In this document: positions 1 through 11,499 of the stretch, one piece after another
How positions within the stretch are numbered: the stretch's first letter is position 1
Layout of the letters: the number at the start of each line of letters is the position of its first letter
NCBI GenBank assembly: GCA_016801845.1
Contig: CM028921.1
Coordinates: 11,074,775 to 11,138,774, forward strand
Reading direction: 5' to 3'
Source: Polydactylus sextarius
Taxonomy: Eukaryota; Chordata; Actinopteri; Polynemidae
Length of the DNA: 64,000 nt
Notes under the pieces: model-generated
The model's database searches: none
What the model was told of the DNA's origin: nothing
What the model saw: only the letters and a program-made list of their open reading frames with translations
Made by a program: the position numbers and the translations under genes

Positions 1-1509
1 ATAATGGAATAATTCATGCTTTATATTTACACATATGTAGAGAACCTCTTCAGTTTTATGTTGCACAAAAATATAAGCCACTCACACCTCTTTACACACA
101 TAACAGCCTGACCCCTGAGTTTGAAGCCCTAGATCCTGACACAGGGTTGGATGGGAACCAGACGTTGCACCACTGGCGTCTATCTTACACTCAGAAACAA
201 ACCCAACATGCCATCTTCACACTGGGAGTTTCCCTCTTTCCCTCTTTTTTGATCTTATCTTGAGTCTCATCAGAATAAAGCTTACAGGGGCCCCATGGGA
301 CCTGTGCAACAAAGCAAACAAGACACTTAGTATACGAAAAAAAAAATAGTTCAGTCAGGGGAGCAATTTTTTTGTATGGCACACTAACATACAAAGCCTA
401 TGCAAAGACATTATTAGCTGTATTGGCAACTCAAAGTTCTGAGATAAGGAATCAATGACTATCAACTATGGCTGTGGAAGCACCATGGGCTTTGCAGAAG
501 AATTCTTGCCATTGGCTGTTAAAAAGGAATGTTTGTTGATTGTAAAACAGTTCAGGAGAGTAAGGAAAAGTGAAAATTTGCTTTGCAGACTCTCACAATA
601 ATATACCACAAGATTGTGCCATTTCCTAAAATAACTGATTGGTCATTTGGCAGTATTTTTTATACACAATCTGTTATCTCAGATATAACCTGGAGCAGGT
701 AATGTGTGTAGCGTATATTGTGACTCAGGGGTAGACCTGAAGTTTCCCTGTGGACTTATGCCTGCCTGTAATTTTCAGCCTTCTAGTACCAAGTGAGACT
801 TGCTTAGTGTGCTTTTAATTTGTCAGTCTGTCTCGTATCTTCATTTTAGCCAACTTTACAGTCTGTCTCTGTGTCTCTACACACCTGCTCATCATTGGAA
901 TCAACATATCTGAATGTCATCAAGCAAAGTCTCCTTCACTACAAGAACCACGAGATAGCTATGCAACCTCTGGTTGATTTATATGACATGTTCTTAGTTC
1001 TTCTGCCTTGAAACCTACTTGTTTTGCCCATCTGAATTTTTGTTGCCTGCCTGCCTTATACCAGTTCTCTTTTTCTTGAACATTTCCCCTTGCCTGCCTG
1101 TCCACTATGGTATTATAGCAAGTCCTCCCATTCACATCCCCAGGATCCCTACAGTCTAGTCATGCCCCAGATTTCTTACCTGTCCATAGAGTACATATGG
1201 ATTCAACCTAATTTGCAACTTTACAGCAAGTACTTTTTAGTGGGTGACTCTAAGGATCTAACAGAATTGACACCTAAGCTGAGATTCTTACAGATTTCAA
1301 CTCTTTCATTCCGTTGCACACTTCAAAATCCAGTGCATCTCACATGGATCAAGCACAGATCCTTAAAGCTACAAAAAAATCTTGTGCTTCTTGAGCCATC
1401 TCACTAGCACAACTTGCTCAATTTGAAATTTTGTTTGATTCTTCAACAACAAGTTGCTTAAGAATCAAACCCACAACTTCTAAAATGATCAATTATCCTG
1501 TCACTCAAA
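1..1509. other. intergenic, no gene seen
   Basis: This is AT-rich sequence with many stops in all frames. TGCCTGCC motifs recur near 770, 1042 and 1090 in a T/C-rich context, which is faintly reminiscent of LTR-type repeat sequence, but no terminal repeats, primer site or coding domain can be shown. The open frames at 1090-1407 and 1431-1670 encode nothing I recognise. Confidence 0.5.
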
Positions 1510-2125
1510 CATGTTTTCTCTTGCCGACCGTGCCTGACCAAAGGTGGTCCCCTGTTGTTTTTGGACAACAATTAAGGGATTCAAAAAAAATACAGCTCAT
1601 GTTAAAGGACTGCTTAGAAATTTTGAGGTTCATTTTTAATGGTTTAAGTGAAAGTTTTGACTTAACTTAAAGTGAAGACTGGTCAAAAGTGCTTGACCAA
1701 ATGGCCCAGGGAATTAGAGGACTATTTTGAAATTTTGAGGTTGTGGGTTCAAACTTCAGTTTATTTGTGTGCATTTTGTGAATTTTCATGTCAAAGTCCA
1801 AAATGTCTAAGAAACATTTGCTTTAATGGTCCCGACCAAATGGCTAAGGGAGTCTGTGGAACTGAAGTTTTGGGGCATGGTCACTTTGATATTTGCACAA
1901 GTCAAAGCATTGCTTTTTGCTTTAAGAAACACACAAAAGAACAACTCGAAGTGCTTGACCAAATGTCTAAAAGTATGAAAAGACTGCTTCAAGGTTTTGT
2001 GTTCAATCCTTGAGGAAGTGCAACACTGAGAAATGGGCCTCAACCGTCTTTGAGGGTGTTCGAGGACTACAGGGAAGGTTTGAGGATGTGGGTTTGATAA
2101 TTATAAGTTCGACACCCAATGTGAA
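1510..2125 (+). repeat. degenerate head-to-tail tRNA-like repeats
   Basis: At least four related units begin with GACCAAA-type motifs near 1538, 1692, 1832 and 1957, at spacings of about 155, 140 and 125 bases. The best unit (about 1692-1755) has TGGCCCAGGGA, resembling a Pol III A box. Some 50 bases later comes GGGTTCAAACT, resembling a B box, with GAGGACT and AAATTTTGAGG between. The long gap between boxes resembles a class II (Ser/Leu) tRNA. Other units keep pieces, such as TGTGTTCAATCC near 1999 and GAGGACTAC near 2061. A further B-box-like GGTTCAAATCC lies at 2189. None folds as a functional tRNA by eye. I read this as an old tRNA-derived repeat array; the family name is not known to me. 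Confidence 0.55.
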
Positions 2126-4384
2126 GAAAGGCACTCAGAGAGAAGTACACGGTACAATGGTGGGGTAGGCAGGAGTGGTGCAGTGTCTGGTTCAAATCCT
2201 GCCTATTTTCGGTACCTGGAGCGTCAAAACTAATCCTGCTGCGCTGTGTCCAATCCAGCCACCCACCTTCCTGAGAAACAGAAGCAGTTGGTTATGGGAT
2301 GGAAAACCACAAGCAGCTGAGGCTTTACTGACGCAACATGAAGATGCAAAGTTCTAAAAAATGCTGGAAGATTTTTGCAACCATAATAAAACATTAGAGC
2401 TAAAGTAGCCGCTACTACATTAGCCCACTGCACTAATTGCAGCAACATACACTAGATAGGGTTACAACTTCTTCCCTGTAGAAGAAAATTACAAATAAGT
2501 TTTGCAGTTTTTTTATGACAAAAGACATATAAAAGTGTTGTAGTACTTGTCTTGTGTTTTTGTAGTAGCGGCTTAGTAGTTTAGTAGTAGGATGTTTGCA
2601 TGTTTGTGTGTGAAAGAGAAAGATGATGTGCGAAGAGGATGTGTGAAGCAGAGAGGAGAGTCAACACACATGCATGCATATGTGTTGGTGTGAGTGTGTA
2701 TGTGTGTGTGGTCCTCTTAGTGAGGTGGAAAATTATTTTTTTAGTTTTAGTTAAATATTTACTTTTCCTTCAATTTGCCAATGACGTTTTCAGAACTACG
2801 GTAGGACTTGACACTGGTAAGATGCATGTGAAAATGAATACTGAGTATATGTTAACATGCGACTCATTCACAGTCAGTCACAAAAAGGAAGTTAGCTGTT
2901 GAGAGTATTTACTACATCAGATGACAACAAGAAGCAATAAAAGATCATGTTTATTTTTGTGTTTGAACTTTTCCTCATCTGGGATTTATATTAAGAAAAT
3001 ACACAGACAGTGCTGCAGACATCACAAATGAGTAACTTGGCATCCGTAACTATATGGCAAAACCCAAACAAAACCCGAAGTTTGTTTAGTCAACCCGACC
3101 GAGACTTTGTATTGTGGGCAACTCTGTTTAGTTGGGTTTAACTGCAACACAAAGCTGACGTGGTCTCCAGACCTTGTAAATAAGGTGTTCCTGGAGCTAG
3201 CTAGGAAATCACTCATGATGATGTTTTGTTTACTTATTTTCACCAGCTTACGTTCACGAGCCATTAGGTCTAAATGTCGGGAACTGTCTTGACGACTAAT
3301 GAAACCCACAAATACTCAATAAACCACACATAGCTTCCACTGACGTACACATGATTTCCATTGGCATTGTTCATGTATGTATCACATTTTCAAAAAGACA
3401 AAATTGGGTGAAAGGGAAGATAGTGGTCATGACAAGGGCAAAAGAACTGTAGTAGAGTAAATCCCAGAAACAGGCTTCATATTTCTAAGATGACAGAAAT
3501 GTTTAATGAGAGATTGCATTGAGTTAAAGAAACTAGTGGAACAGTAGCTGGCGATGACATAATGTCTGGACTTTAGTTCACTATAGCACATTGTCTACAA
3601 AGCTCTAAAAGTTGAGTGTGAATGTTCCTTCTTGATCTTGAATGTCCTCTTAATAGCAATTTTATGTGGAGAAAATAACAAAGAGCAAAACTGAACAAAC
3701 TCCATCTGCTGAGAGCCAAAGATGACGTCCAGAATTTGGGAAAAAGTTAGTCCCAAAAGTGGCTACTGCTGATATCTTGCTTTGTAGTAAACCTTGTCTG
3801 CACAGATTGTCACTCCTCTGTTAAGACTTAATTAACTCTGCAAAATGGCCATTGGGAAAATGAAGCTATGCCGTGTTGTGGAACTGGGAAGATCATTCTC
3901 ACCAGTGGGTAGATTTATAGGCTACTCTGAACAATGTGTAATACTGTCCAACAGTTAAAAAAGTTTCCTCTAGATTTTGGCCGGTTCCAAAAAATAAATA
4001 AAACTGTCTTCACAGCCATCACTGGACTGTCTGGTGGAGACCTAGTTGGTTTACAGATGTGACACATGTTTGTATTGCAGGGGCTCATAAAAACTGTTTG
4101 ATGTAATCCAGTTTGCTGAAAATCCCCTGATCTATTCCACAGAGCAGCGTGCATGTACGGCTAAACATCTCACAGCTGTGCGCTAAAAGAGGAGGCTGCC
4201 GAGACTCCTGTTTTTGAACCACAGCTTGTCCAGAGGTAAGTATATTAGGGAGCTAATGTTAGCTATTGCTGGTTAGGATGCCAACATTAAACTTAGCTTT
4301 AGAATATTTACAGCTCATGAATCTATGCTCACTGAGCACAGAAAACCATGACATCTGGTTATTCATCAAACAACATAAAGAGGA
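2126..4384. other. intergenic, no gene seen
   Basis: The stretch holds a G/T-rich segment at 2600-2720 and otherwise ordinary AT-rich sequence. The short open frames (for example 2230-2448 minus and 3022-3309 minus) have no recognisable domain. A GCTAATGTTAGCT imperfect palindrome near 4250 is typical of old fish repeats. Confidence 0.5.
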
Positions 4385-4511
4385 AAAATAACGTGATCTC
4401 AGAGGCTTTGATCATAGTCAGACTAGTCAGAGGTGGCACAGAGGCTACGGTAACTCAGATAACCACTCTTTACAACTGCGGTGAGCGGAAAAGCATTCAA
4501 CACATTCAGCC

Positions 4512-4980
4512 TTGAGGCAGACGAGCTACAGCAGCAGAAGACCACGTTGGGTTCCACTCCTGTCAGCCAAGAACAGAAATCTGAGGCTGCAGTGGGTACA
4601 AGCTCACCAAAACTGGACAGCTGAAGACTGGAAAAATGTAGTCTGGTCTGGTGAATCTCACTTTCTGTTGAGGTTCGCGGATGGCAGGGTCAGAATTTGG
4701 CGTCAAGAGGATGAATCCATGGACCGAACCTGCCTTGTTTCAGTCCAGGTTGCTGGTGGTGGTAGTGGTGGATTACACCACCACCACTACCATTATCCAT
4801 CTTCTAATGGCTACTTCAAGCCCAACCTCAAACTGGTTTCCTGAAAATGACTGTGTATTTACAGTAGCATAATACTGAGTTCAGCGTATTTCTGTGGCCT
4901 CCGCAGTCACCAGGTCTGAATCCATTAGACACCTCTAAGATGTGAAAGAACAGCATTAATGTGAATCTGACAAATCTGCA
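4512..4980 (+). pseudogene. Tc1/mariner transposase fragment
   Basis: A frame from 4512 to 4844 encodes a piece of the Tc1-type DDE transposase with LLSAKNRNLRLQW, AHQNWTAEDWKNV, WSGESHFLLR and GRVRIWRQEDESMD. In active relatives the third motif is WSDES, whose Asp is the first catalytic residue of the DDE triad. Here the codon at 4650-4652 is GGT (Gly) instead of GAT. Shortly after, the frame is broken by a deletion and a GGTGGT-rich palindrome (about 4755-4797). Recognisable nucleotide similarity continues in other frames through WPPQSPGLNPL-like sequence near 4895-4930 to about 5035. The second Asp and the Glu regions are not in one frame. The gene is non-functional. Confidence 0.85.
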
Positions 4981-5035
4981 GAAATAATGGGTTGCAATCA
5001 AGTCAACATGGACCAGAATCTTAAAGGAACACTTT

Positions 5036-5594
5036 ACAATATGTCAACTTCTTAAAATAATGACCTATATAATTTTTTGACAAAAACTAGTTTTTCACCT
5101 ATGTCAGGTCTTCATGACCACCTTCTACCACCTCTGGTAAAATTACCTACACCCTCGTTTGAAGAGATCGTGCGATCCTATCCCTGTAGGATAATGGTCT
5201 ATGTCAAGAGTGTGACTTAGGCTGTTTTATAAGCTTCTCAAGATGGTGGCTATTTCAAAAAGAAAGAAATTGTACTCTTGAGTCTCTGTGTGCTCCACTA
5301 GCATTTACAAATGTTTGTTGCTTACCCTTCCCCATGGTCCGTCACAATAGTGGGGGAAAAGGAGTGTGCTGTTTTGCCTAAATCACTTATTCCAGAAGTA
5401 AGTTGGCCGAAGTCAGGTTCAAAAATGTGTAAGTCACATAGCCATTTTCGTAAAAGTCATCCAATCCTCTTATGTTACATAACTGACTGACAGCATTATT
5501 TGTATGTCAACAGTTGTCTATTGTCATAACCTTTATTCTATATTTGGTTTAATTTTTTTATGTTTTTGAAAAATGTAGGCCATTGTTTTAAGCA
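5036..5594. mobile_element. unidentified insert within the Tc1 relic
   Basis: The Tc1-like sequence stops near GGAACACTTT (about 5035) and resumes near CTACATCTTGTGGAATTGATG (about 5612) at the homologous place, so this stretch looks inserted. It has no long open frame, no clear inverted ends and no obvious target duplication. It may be a short non-autonomous element or fragment; the family is unknown. Boundaries are uncertain by about 20 bases. Confidence 0.45.
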
Positions 5595-5710
5595 TAATGA
5601 TTTCTACTACATCTTGTGGAATTGATGCTTTGAAGAACTGAGGCTGCTTTGGGAACAAAGAGAGCCACTATGCAGTATTAACATGGTGTTCCTAATAAAA
5701 GTGAACATTT

Positions 5711-7884
5711 GTCTGAAAGTGTCTCAAACTATATCATATTGTCAAAAGCTGACAAGAAGAGCTGTTAAACCAGTGGGTTTATATGCATGAAGTTGGTTGT
5801 GAGCAGACTTTATTAGTCAACCAGTATCATAATATTACTGGATTTATGTGAATCTGAATAATGAGTTCGTTTTCTAAATGAATTAAATAAAAAATAAAGC
5901 TACAAATAACATATGCCTCATCAAAAAGCTTAGTTAAATTGCAGTTATTTCACTGTTTCATTGATTTAATTTGATTATTTCTGAAAAAGCACAATATTTT
6001 ATTGGATGAATTAGGAATTATGATTATGCAACATCTTTAGCATTCTGATGATCCAGTTTATTAAATCACTGGTTGTTTATTCGTTGAGTTAATAGAAAAC
6101 ATTAATTAATGAAGTGTTTCACATGTAGATATGGGTACTGTCTAGCAGTCTCTATCTAACTATCCTTTATAACTATATACAAATTACAAGTCATTTATGA
6201 CTCTTAACTTCATTTTTGTTTATTACTCAATCTACTGACACTCATTTTAGTGTCATTATATATAAACTTTACCTACAATTCCAAGTCAATTAAGCCAAAA
6301 TTTTCTTTTCCTAAGACTTATATTTTATTTACACGATCAAGTTTCCACCTGCAGAATGATGCCCCGTCGCCCTCATTTTTTATCGCTCTGTTCTCCACAG
6401 GTGTCAAGGTTTTCTTGTATTTTCAAGATAGTAATCAGTGACAGCAGACAGGAGCAAAAGCCACCAGCCTGCGGGTCATGAATGTGTGATGTCTAAGAAA
6501 ACAAGTGAAATCCCTGTGGCAAAAATGTTTTCCAGCTTCTCGTCAGTTTCAGTATCTTCTGGAAAACTCCCCACCCGTGAGGAGTTCGACCAACATCTTC
6601 TTTGCCTACCTGCTGCCAACGACTCCTCAGCTCCTCATTCCAACACGTCTCTCAGCACCAACACTCTTACCCTCCTCTATACTCTGCCAGAAATGCACCT
6701 GAGGGCCTGCACTCCTGCACAGGTATTTCTGCTGAAAGCTATAATAAATCATTTGCCTTTTGTGTCTCGGCTTTCTGCCTATTTTGCTAATGTGTTTTCT
6801 CTCTTCCATCCCAGTATCAGAGTTGAAAGACGCCTTCCTTAAATAGCCGCACGAGTGTACTGAGACAGATTCACAGCTTGCAAGTGATTCTTGGTCCTAT
6901 CATCGCTCCAATGCCCCATTTCCTCAGGCTGAATAGCACAGGAAGCTCATATCTGCAGATACACTGTGACAAGTAACAGGTAAAAGAGAGGAAAAGGAGG
7001 GAAAAGTGTAGGCTTTTGTTAAAATAATTGATCATTTGATTTATAATCCTCGGCTGACTTTTGTTGCCGTCCACAAGTGTTTTGACCAGAGCTCAGTATC
7101 AAATGCCAGCGACTTTGGTTGTGGTAAAGTGACTCCGCAGGGAAGAAAGGATAGTGTTTATTCAAGGAGGAGAATTTCACATTTTGACCAAATTGACTCT
7201 GTATAGAGAACAGCTCAGCAGGCCATGTAAATATCAAAAAAAGGTTTAATGAAACCATGAGGGATGACAGTTTCCAAAGTACATATTATCTATGGAGAGG
7301 TCACAGTGGGAAAGCGGCCCGCCATCCGTCTGCATTGCTTTTGGTGGCCAGAAAGTCATGAGCGATCGCTGGAATTTTTTGGTCAGAGCTTCGTGTCTGA
7401 GCCCGAGCCTTCCTGACAACCCCTTCCTCACTGTGTCATCCTCCCATACACACACACGTATATGCACACTGCCATGCAGCTCAGTGGCTTGGACCTCTTG
7501 CAAAGTTCCCAAATCTGCCTACTGCATTCTGGGTCGGTGGGAGCGGACATCCTGAAAACAATGGAATGGACTAATCTGCGGATTTGCCAGTGGATTTGAT
7601 AAAGGCCTACCTTCTAAGCCAAAGTTTCTCTGACCTCTTGTTAAAAACTTCTCATCTTTTCCTGCCCATCCCTCCTACTCTTGTTCTTTTTATGAATAGG
7701 GTGAGAGTGGATTACCAGAGGTACTGCGTCTCTAATTAAACTCTTCACTCTGTTGCATTCCCCTGTGTCTATCCCTCTATCTTTCACTCTCACATAGACC
7801 CAGACAATCCTCACATTCTCTCTCTTTCTTTTGGCATTTTGGCACAACGATTAGTTATAATGAAAAGGCTCACGCTGGTGACTC
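5711..7884. other. intergenic, no gene seen
   Basis: The region 5711-6300 is very AT-rich. From 6350 to 6860 base composition is more even and several overlapping frames are open (longest 6438-6842 plus, 134 codons). Both strands near 7250-7555 are open as well. None shows a domain, paralogous motif or convincing splice signals, so I treat them as chance frames. Confidence 0.5.
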
Positions 7885-7962
7885 CCAGCAGCAGTGTAGC
7901 GCAGTGGTACTGGGGTCACAAGTCAAAGGTCAATCCTCAGAGGTCAGGCGGAGGTTAATAAG
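7885..7962 (+). repeat. tRNA-derived SINE head fragment
   Basis: TAGCGCAGTGG at 7897-7907 is a very good Pol III A box and is followed about 20 bases later by AGGTCAATCCT (7927-7937), a decayed B box. The surrounding GCAGTGTAGCGCAGTGGTA resembles heads of teleost tRNA-derived SINEs. No long SINE body or poly-A tail is evident, so this is probably a truncated copy. Confidence 0.5.
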
Positions 7963-10900
7963 GTGTTTTGTCACTTGAAGAAATGTCTAATCTCCCTGAG
8001 ACTCAAAAGGATGCATCTTTCCTTTGGCAAACTTCACAAGTAGCTGCCAACCCCCTCCTCCTTATTCTCATTCTAACCTCTTCTTTCAAGTCCGCTGCTC
8101 TTTGTAGTCCATCCTTTGTAGCTCATCTCAACAAGGCAAAACTTTCCAAAGCCATGGTTTGTCCAGGATTAATTTACGGCAACATTTCCTAAATCCCTCT
8201 TTTCTATCTGCTCATCATCTTTCATGAAAAGCTGTCCAGCGCCAGGCTGTTTGAATGACTAACTAGTTGATTCCCGTGAAACAATTAAAATTCCAGCCTT
8301 TGGCTCCTGTCGCTCTGTGAGCTGTCTTGAAGCTCAGAGCACAGGCCGGGCACAGATGCAACTCCGCTGACAGGAGCCCACTTGATGAGGGTATTATTTT
8401 AATGGAAAAGAGTTGCCTATTCATTATGTGCATGTGGCCATCACTGACACACAAAGCACAGATAATGACAGGAACCAAAGGCTGGCTGAGAGCCAGGTCT
8501 GCTGAAAAAAAAAAAAACACTGCCCCCTCGCCAATCTACAGTGCCAGTGACTCAACCAGACAGCTGCAGACAATAAAGTGGAAAACCGGGTTCATTTATG
8601 GTCTTTACTGAGCTCACAAACATCACATTTACATATCTACTGTCACTCATTAGACTTGTCATTTATTTGACTATATAATACAACTTTATTTTACTTGAAA
8701 ACCAGGAGTAGAAGTGTGTTTTTTCCTTCTTCGTTGTCTCAGCAGTGATAGCCTGCTGGCTGCTTTCTCAATCTTTCCCAGAAATAGATGCTGCTGCTGT
8801 GCTGAGGACAGACTGGAGCTGAAACTGCAGAATGCATCTGGCATTCTTACGCCCATGTTTCCTGTTTACTGTATTATTTTCTTATGTGGTGCTTACTTCC
8901 TTGTGGGTGGGCACCAGCGTCTTTGGCTGCATTTCTTCTGTACATATGTACATAAGTGTATGTTTAGGTATTAGGTAAGGCTATCAGTCAATTAATGTTG
9001 TTTCTGTTTCTAATGACTATGTTGACGTGGCGTGCCAGAAACTCATCAGTGCGATTCATGTTTGTGTCAAAAACGGTGAGAAAATGTGTGTATGCAAAAT
9101 ATGCTCGGTTACTCCTGTGAGGAAAGCCACAACATTAGGTCAAGGCCATGTGGCGCGTTGTGCCACTGATGGTGAAGAATGTGACATATTGAGGACAAAC
9201 AAGCTTTTCCACAAACAAAAATATGGGGAAAGCCCACATTCGTGTTTTCCAGTTGTTTGTGAAGCGACCACACTGTTATTGTTTTCCTGTCAATATGAAT
9301 TACAGCAGTGTGAGAGGACTTTTTTTGGCTTCCTCTGTAATTGTCCATTTTTCTCTGTGAAAGGAATCCCCATTGTCGCACTTCGAAAAGGGAGAAGTTC
9401 ACTGAATGATTTTTACGAATGTCCGCAATCGTTTCGGTTCCCAGACAAGAATATGTTTTTGCAGTTTTAGTCTTTTCATTGTAATGTGATTTTGTATGCA
9501 ACATTACAAAATTATAATACAAAGGCGCTGTAAGGCAAAGCAAATTGTTCTAAGTATCAGTTTGACATGAGATACAATAGGGTTTTCATTAAATCCACCA
9601 CAGATGCCTTGTAATTTGTCTTTATTTTCTTCAATGAGGCAAGTAATTTCTTCTGGGGCGCCTATCTTTTAAAAAAAAAAAAAAAAAAAAGCCAAACCTT
9701 GGAGCCAAATAGTTGACACACAAAATTTAACTATGCACAGGCCACCTTGAGATCCTGGGATAGTTTCCCTTCGGTCAAATATCCCATGAGTAATGCACTT
9801 TTGGATACTAAACACAGTTTCTTTGCATAAACCTTGAAGTGACAGACTTAAGATTTGGTGCACTAACATCTTTAATCTTGAACATTTCCATCATTTTAGT
9901 CAAGAAAATATAAAATGAGTTGTCTGGTCGCATTTAACATTTTTAAAGTTTGTTGAGACAGTGGGAAAGCAGACCACACACACTTACATACACTTGGTCC
10001 GGGAGCAAAGAGAAGTTCATCGCAGTTAATTTTCTGTTGGATGTTGGATGTGAATCACTTGTCGAGACAGTTTGTTATGGTAAAAATATGTTCACCTCAT
10101 GCAAATAAGGACAAAAGTCATGTGAAAATGCTGCAATAATAGTAGCCAGGGAGTTTTTTTTTTTTTTTTTAAATTTAGCAGGTGAGAAAAAATCTGGTCA
10201 AGACATTGTCATAATTTTTTTTGGATTCTCCTCTGAATGACCCTCGTCTCTAAGATTACAGTCAAAGATGAATGTGACAGGCCCACAGTGACATGAGAGA
10301 CATGGCAGAGACAGGCCTGTGGTTCTGTGCAGTAACCGGAGTCACTCTCTGGTCAGCGAAGTGGCAATTCAAGGTTCCCGAAAGCAACAAAGTCGACCGT
10401 GTGCAGGCGCAGCTCTGCACATTTTCAGTGACATTTTCGGGCTCAAATCGGCTTTAAACTGCTAACCCCTATGGTGCATGTTTTTTACCCAGTGACAAAA
10501 TGTTAATGATGAACTGTAGGACCACAGAGTCTTACACAATACGATGTGGTTTCCTCTCTGAATGCTCTGTCTCATTTGGCAAAAAACCCTTTAATAACGT
10601 CTGTTTTTCCCCCAAATCTGTGCGACTGTTTTATTAGTGTTTAAGCGATTCCTGTTATACTGAAAAACTGCCTGACTGTCAACCAGTTGTAAATTGCTCA
10701 GCAGTCGGCTCAGACGGTGAATCCTTCGTACAAATTGTAACGTATAAAGTTCCTTATTCCTCACAGTCAGTGGCTGGATGGTTGCTCTTCACTCATGTTC
10801 TCTGTGTGGTCATTTATTTCAACGGTGGGTTACAGCTGCTCTGCTTTCTGCCGTGGCTCCCAGGCTTCTTGCGCGTCCTGCGGTTTGGTATCACCCGAAG

Positions 10901-11499
10901 GTGTCTGATGCATTTGGCCGTCGTGCTCGGGTGGCCTGCCCTGCGGTCGCCCTCTGTTTGGGTTTCTGCTTCATGCTCAGATTAGCAGCTATCTCCACTG
11001 GGCTCTGGCTTTTCCTGGAAGCTGCCTCATTCATTGAGTATTTGCTTATGTTTCAGTGTGAACTGGCACACTCTTCCGCGTTCCAGATAGCCTCCACTCT
11101 GAATGGTTCAGCTCCGTGCCAGGAGCCATTGTGTACTTCTCCAAATCTCCTAACTATTGATTTACAGTTTCAGCTATGGATGGTACAGCCACTTAAATCT
11201 GCATCTGATCTCTTCAAACATAAACACATTTCTAAATCACATAATCAAGCATAATAACATATTGTACTTGATACGGCCGTTATTTTGTTTATAAATGTGC
11301 ACATTATGTTTTCTTGGTCAATGTGTGTGTGTGTGTGAGAGAGATCTGTTTTATATCCGGATAACCAGTTTTTACTTCATCTGTGTGTGCAGGGATTATT
11401 ATGCCTGTATGGTGTTTGTTGTGTCTCACAAAGGCTTGTGCAATTTACCAGCTTTTATTATCAATATATCCTATTGCATATGATTGCATATACAACAAT
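7963..11499. other. intergenic, no gene recognised
   Basis: The stretch includes poly-A (9671-9690) and poly-T (10154-10170) tracts and a possible conserved block at 8260-8520. The largest open frames of the window are here: 9027-9470 (+, 147 codons), 9109-9543 (-, 144 codons, overlapping it) and 10778-11254 (+, 158 codons). None contains a motif I recognise, and frames open on both strands at once argue for chance. Confidence 0.45.
8260..8520. promoter_or_regulatory. possible conserved non-coding element
   Basis: A repeat-free block of balanced composition containing TTATTTTAATGG, ATTCATTATG and GATAATGACAGG homeodomain/GATA-like words. It ends at an A12 run. The call is based on texture alone; conservation could not be tested. 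Confidence 0.2.

Larger units (their letters stand above)
4385..5710 (+). mobile_element. Tc1-like DNA transposon relic with internal insertion
   Basis: The left part (4385-5035) shows transposase coding sequence of the Tc1 family. The right part (about 5595-5710) ends with ATGGTGTTCCTAATAAAAGTG, the typical 3' end of such teleost elements. About 560 bases between them (5036-5594) do not fit the transposase. The left part also has internal deletions: the N-terminal DNA-binding region is almost missing and the segment after the first catalytic motif is shortened. Terminal inverted repeats are too eroded to place the exact ends. The copy is dead. Confidence 0.8.

Noticed and set aside
720..1150. 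TGCCTGCC-rich stretch considered as an LTR
   Set aside because: No paired terminal repeat, primer-binding site, polypurine tract or retroelement coding sequence could be found.
10778..11254. Longest plus-strand open frame (158 codons)
   Set aside because: No recognisable domain, no partner exons, an overlapping open frame in another phase, and composition like its surroundings. Treated as a chance frame.
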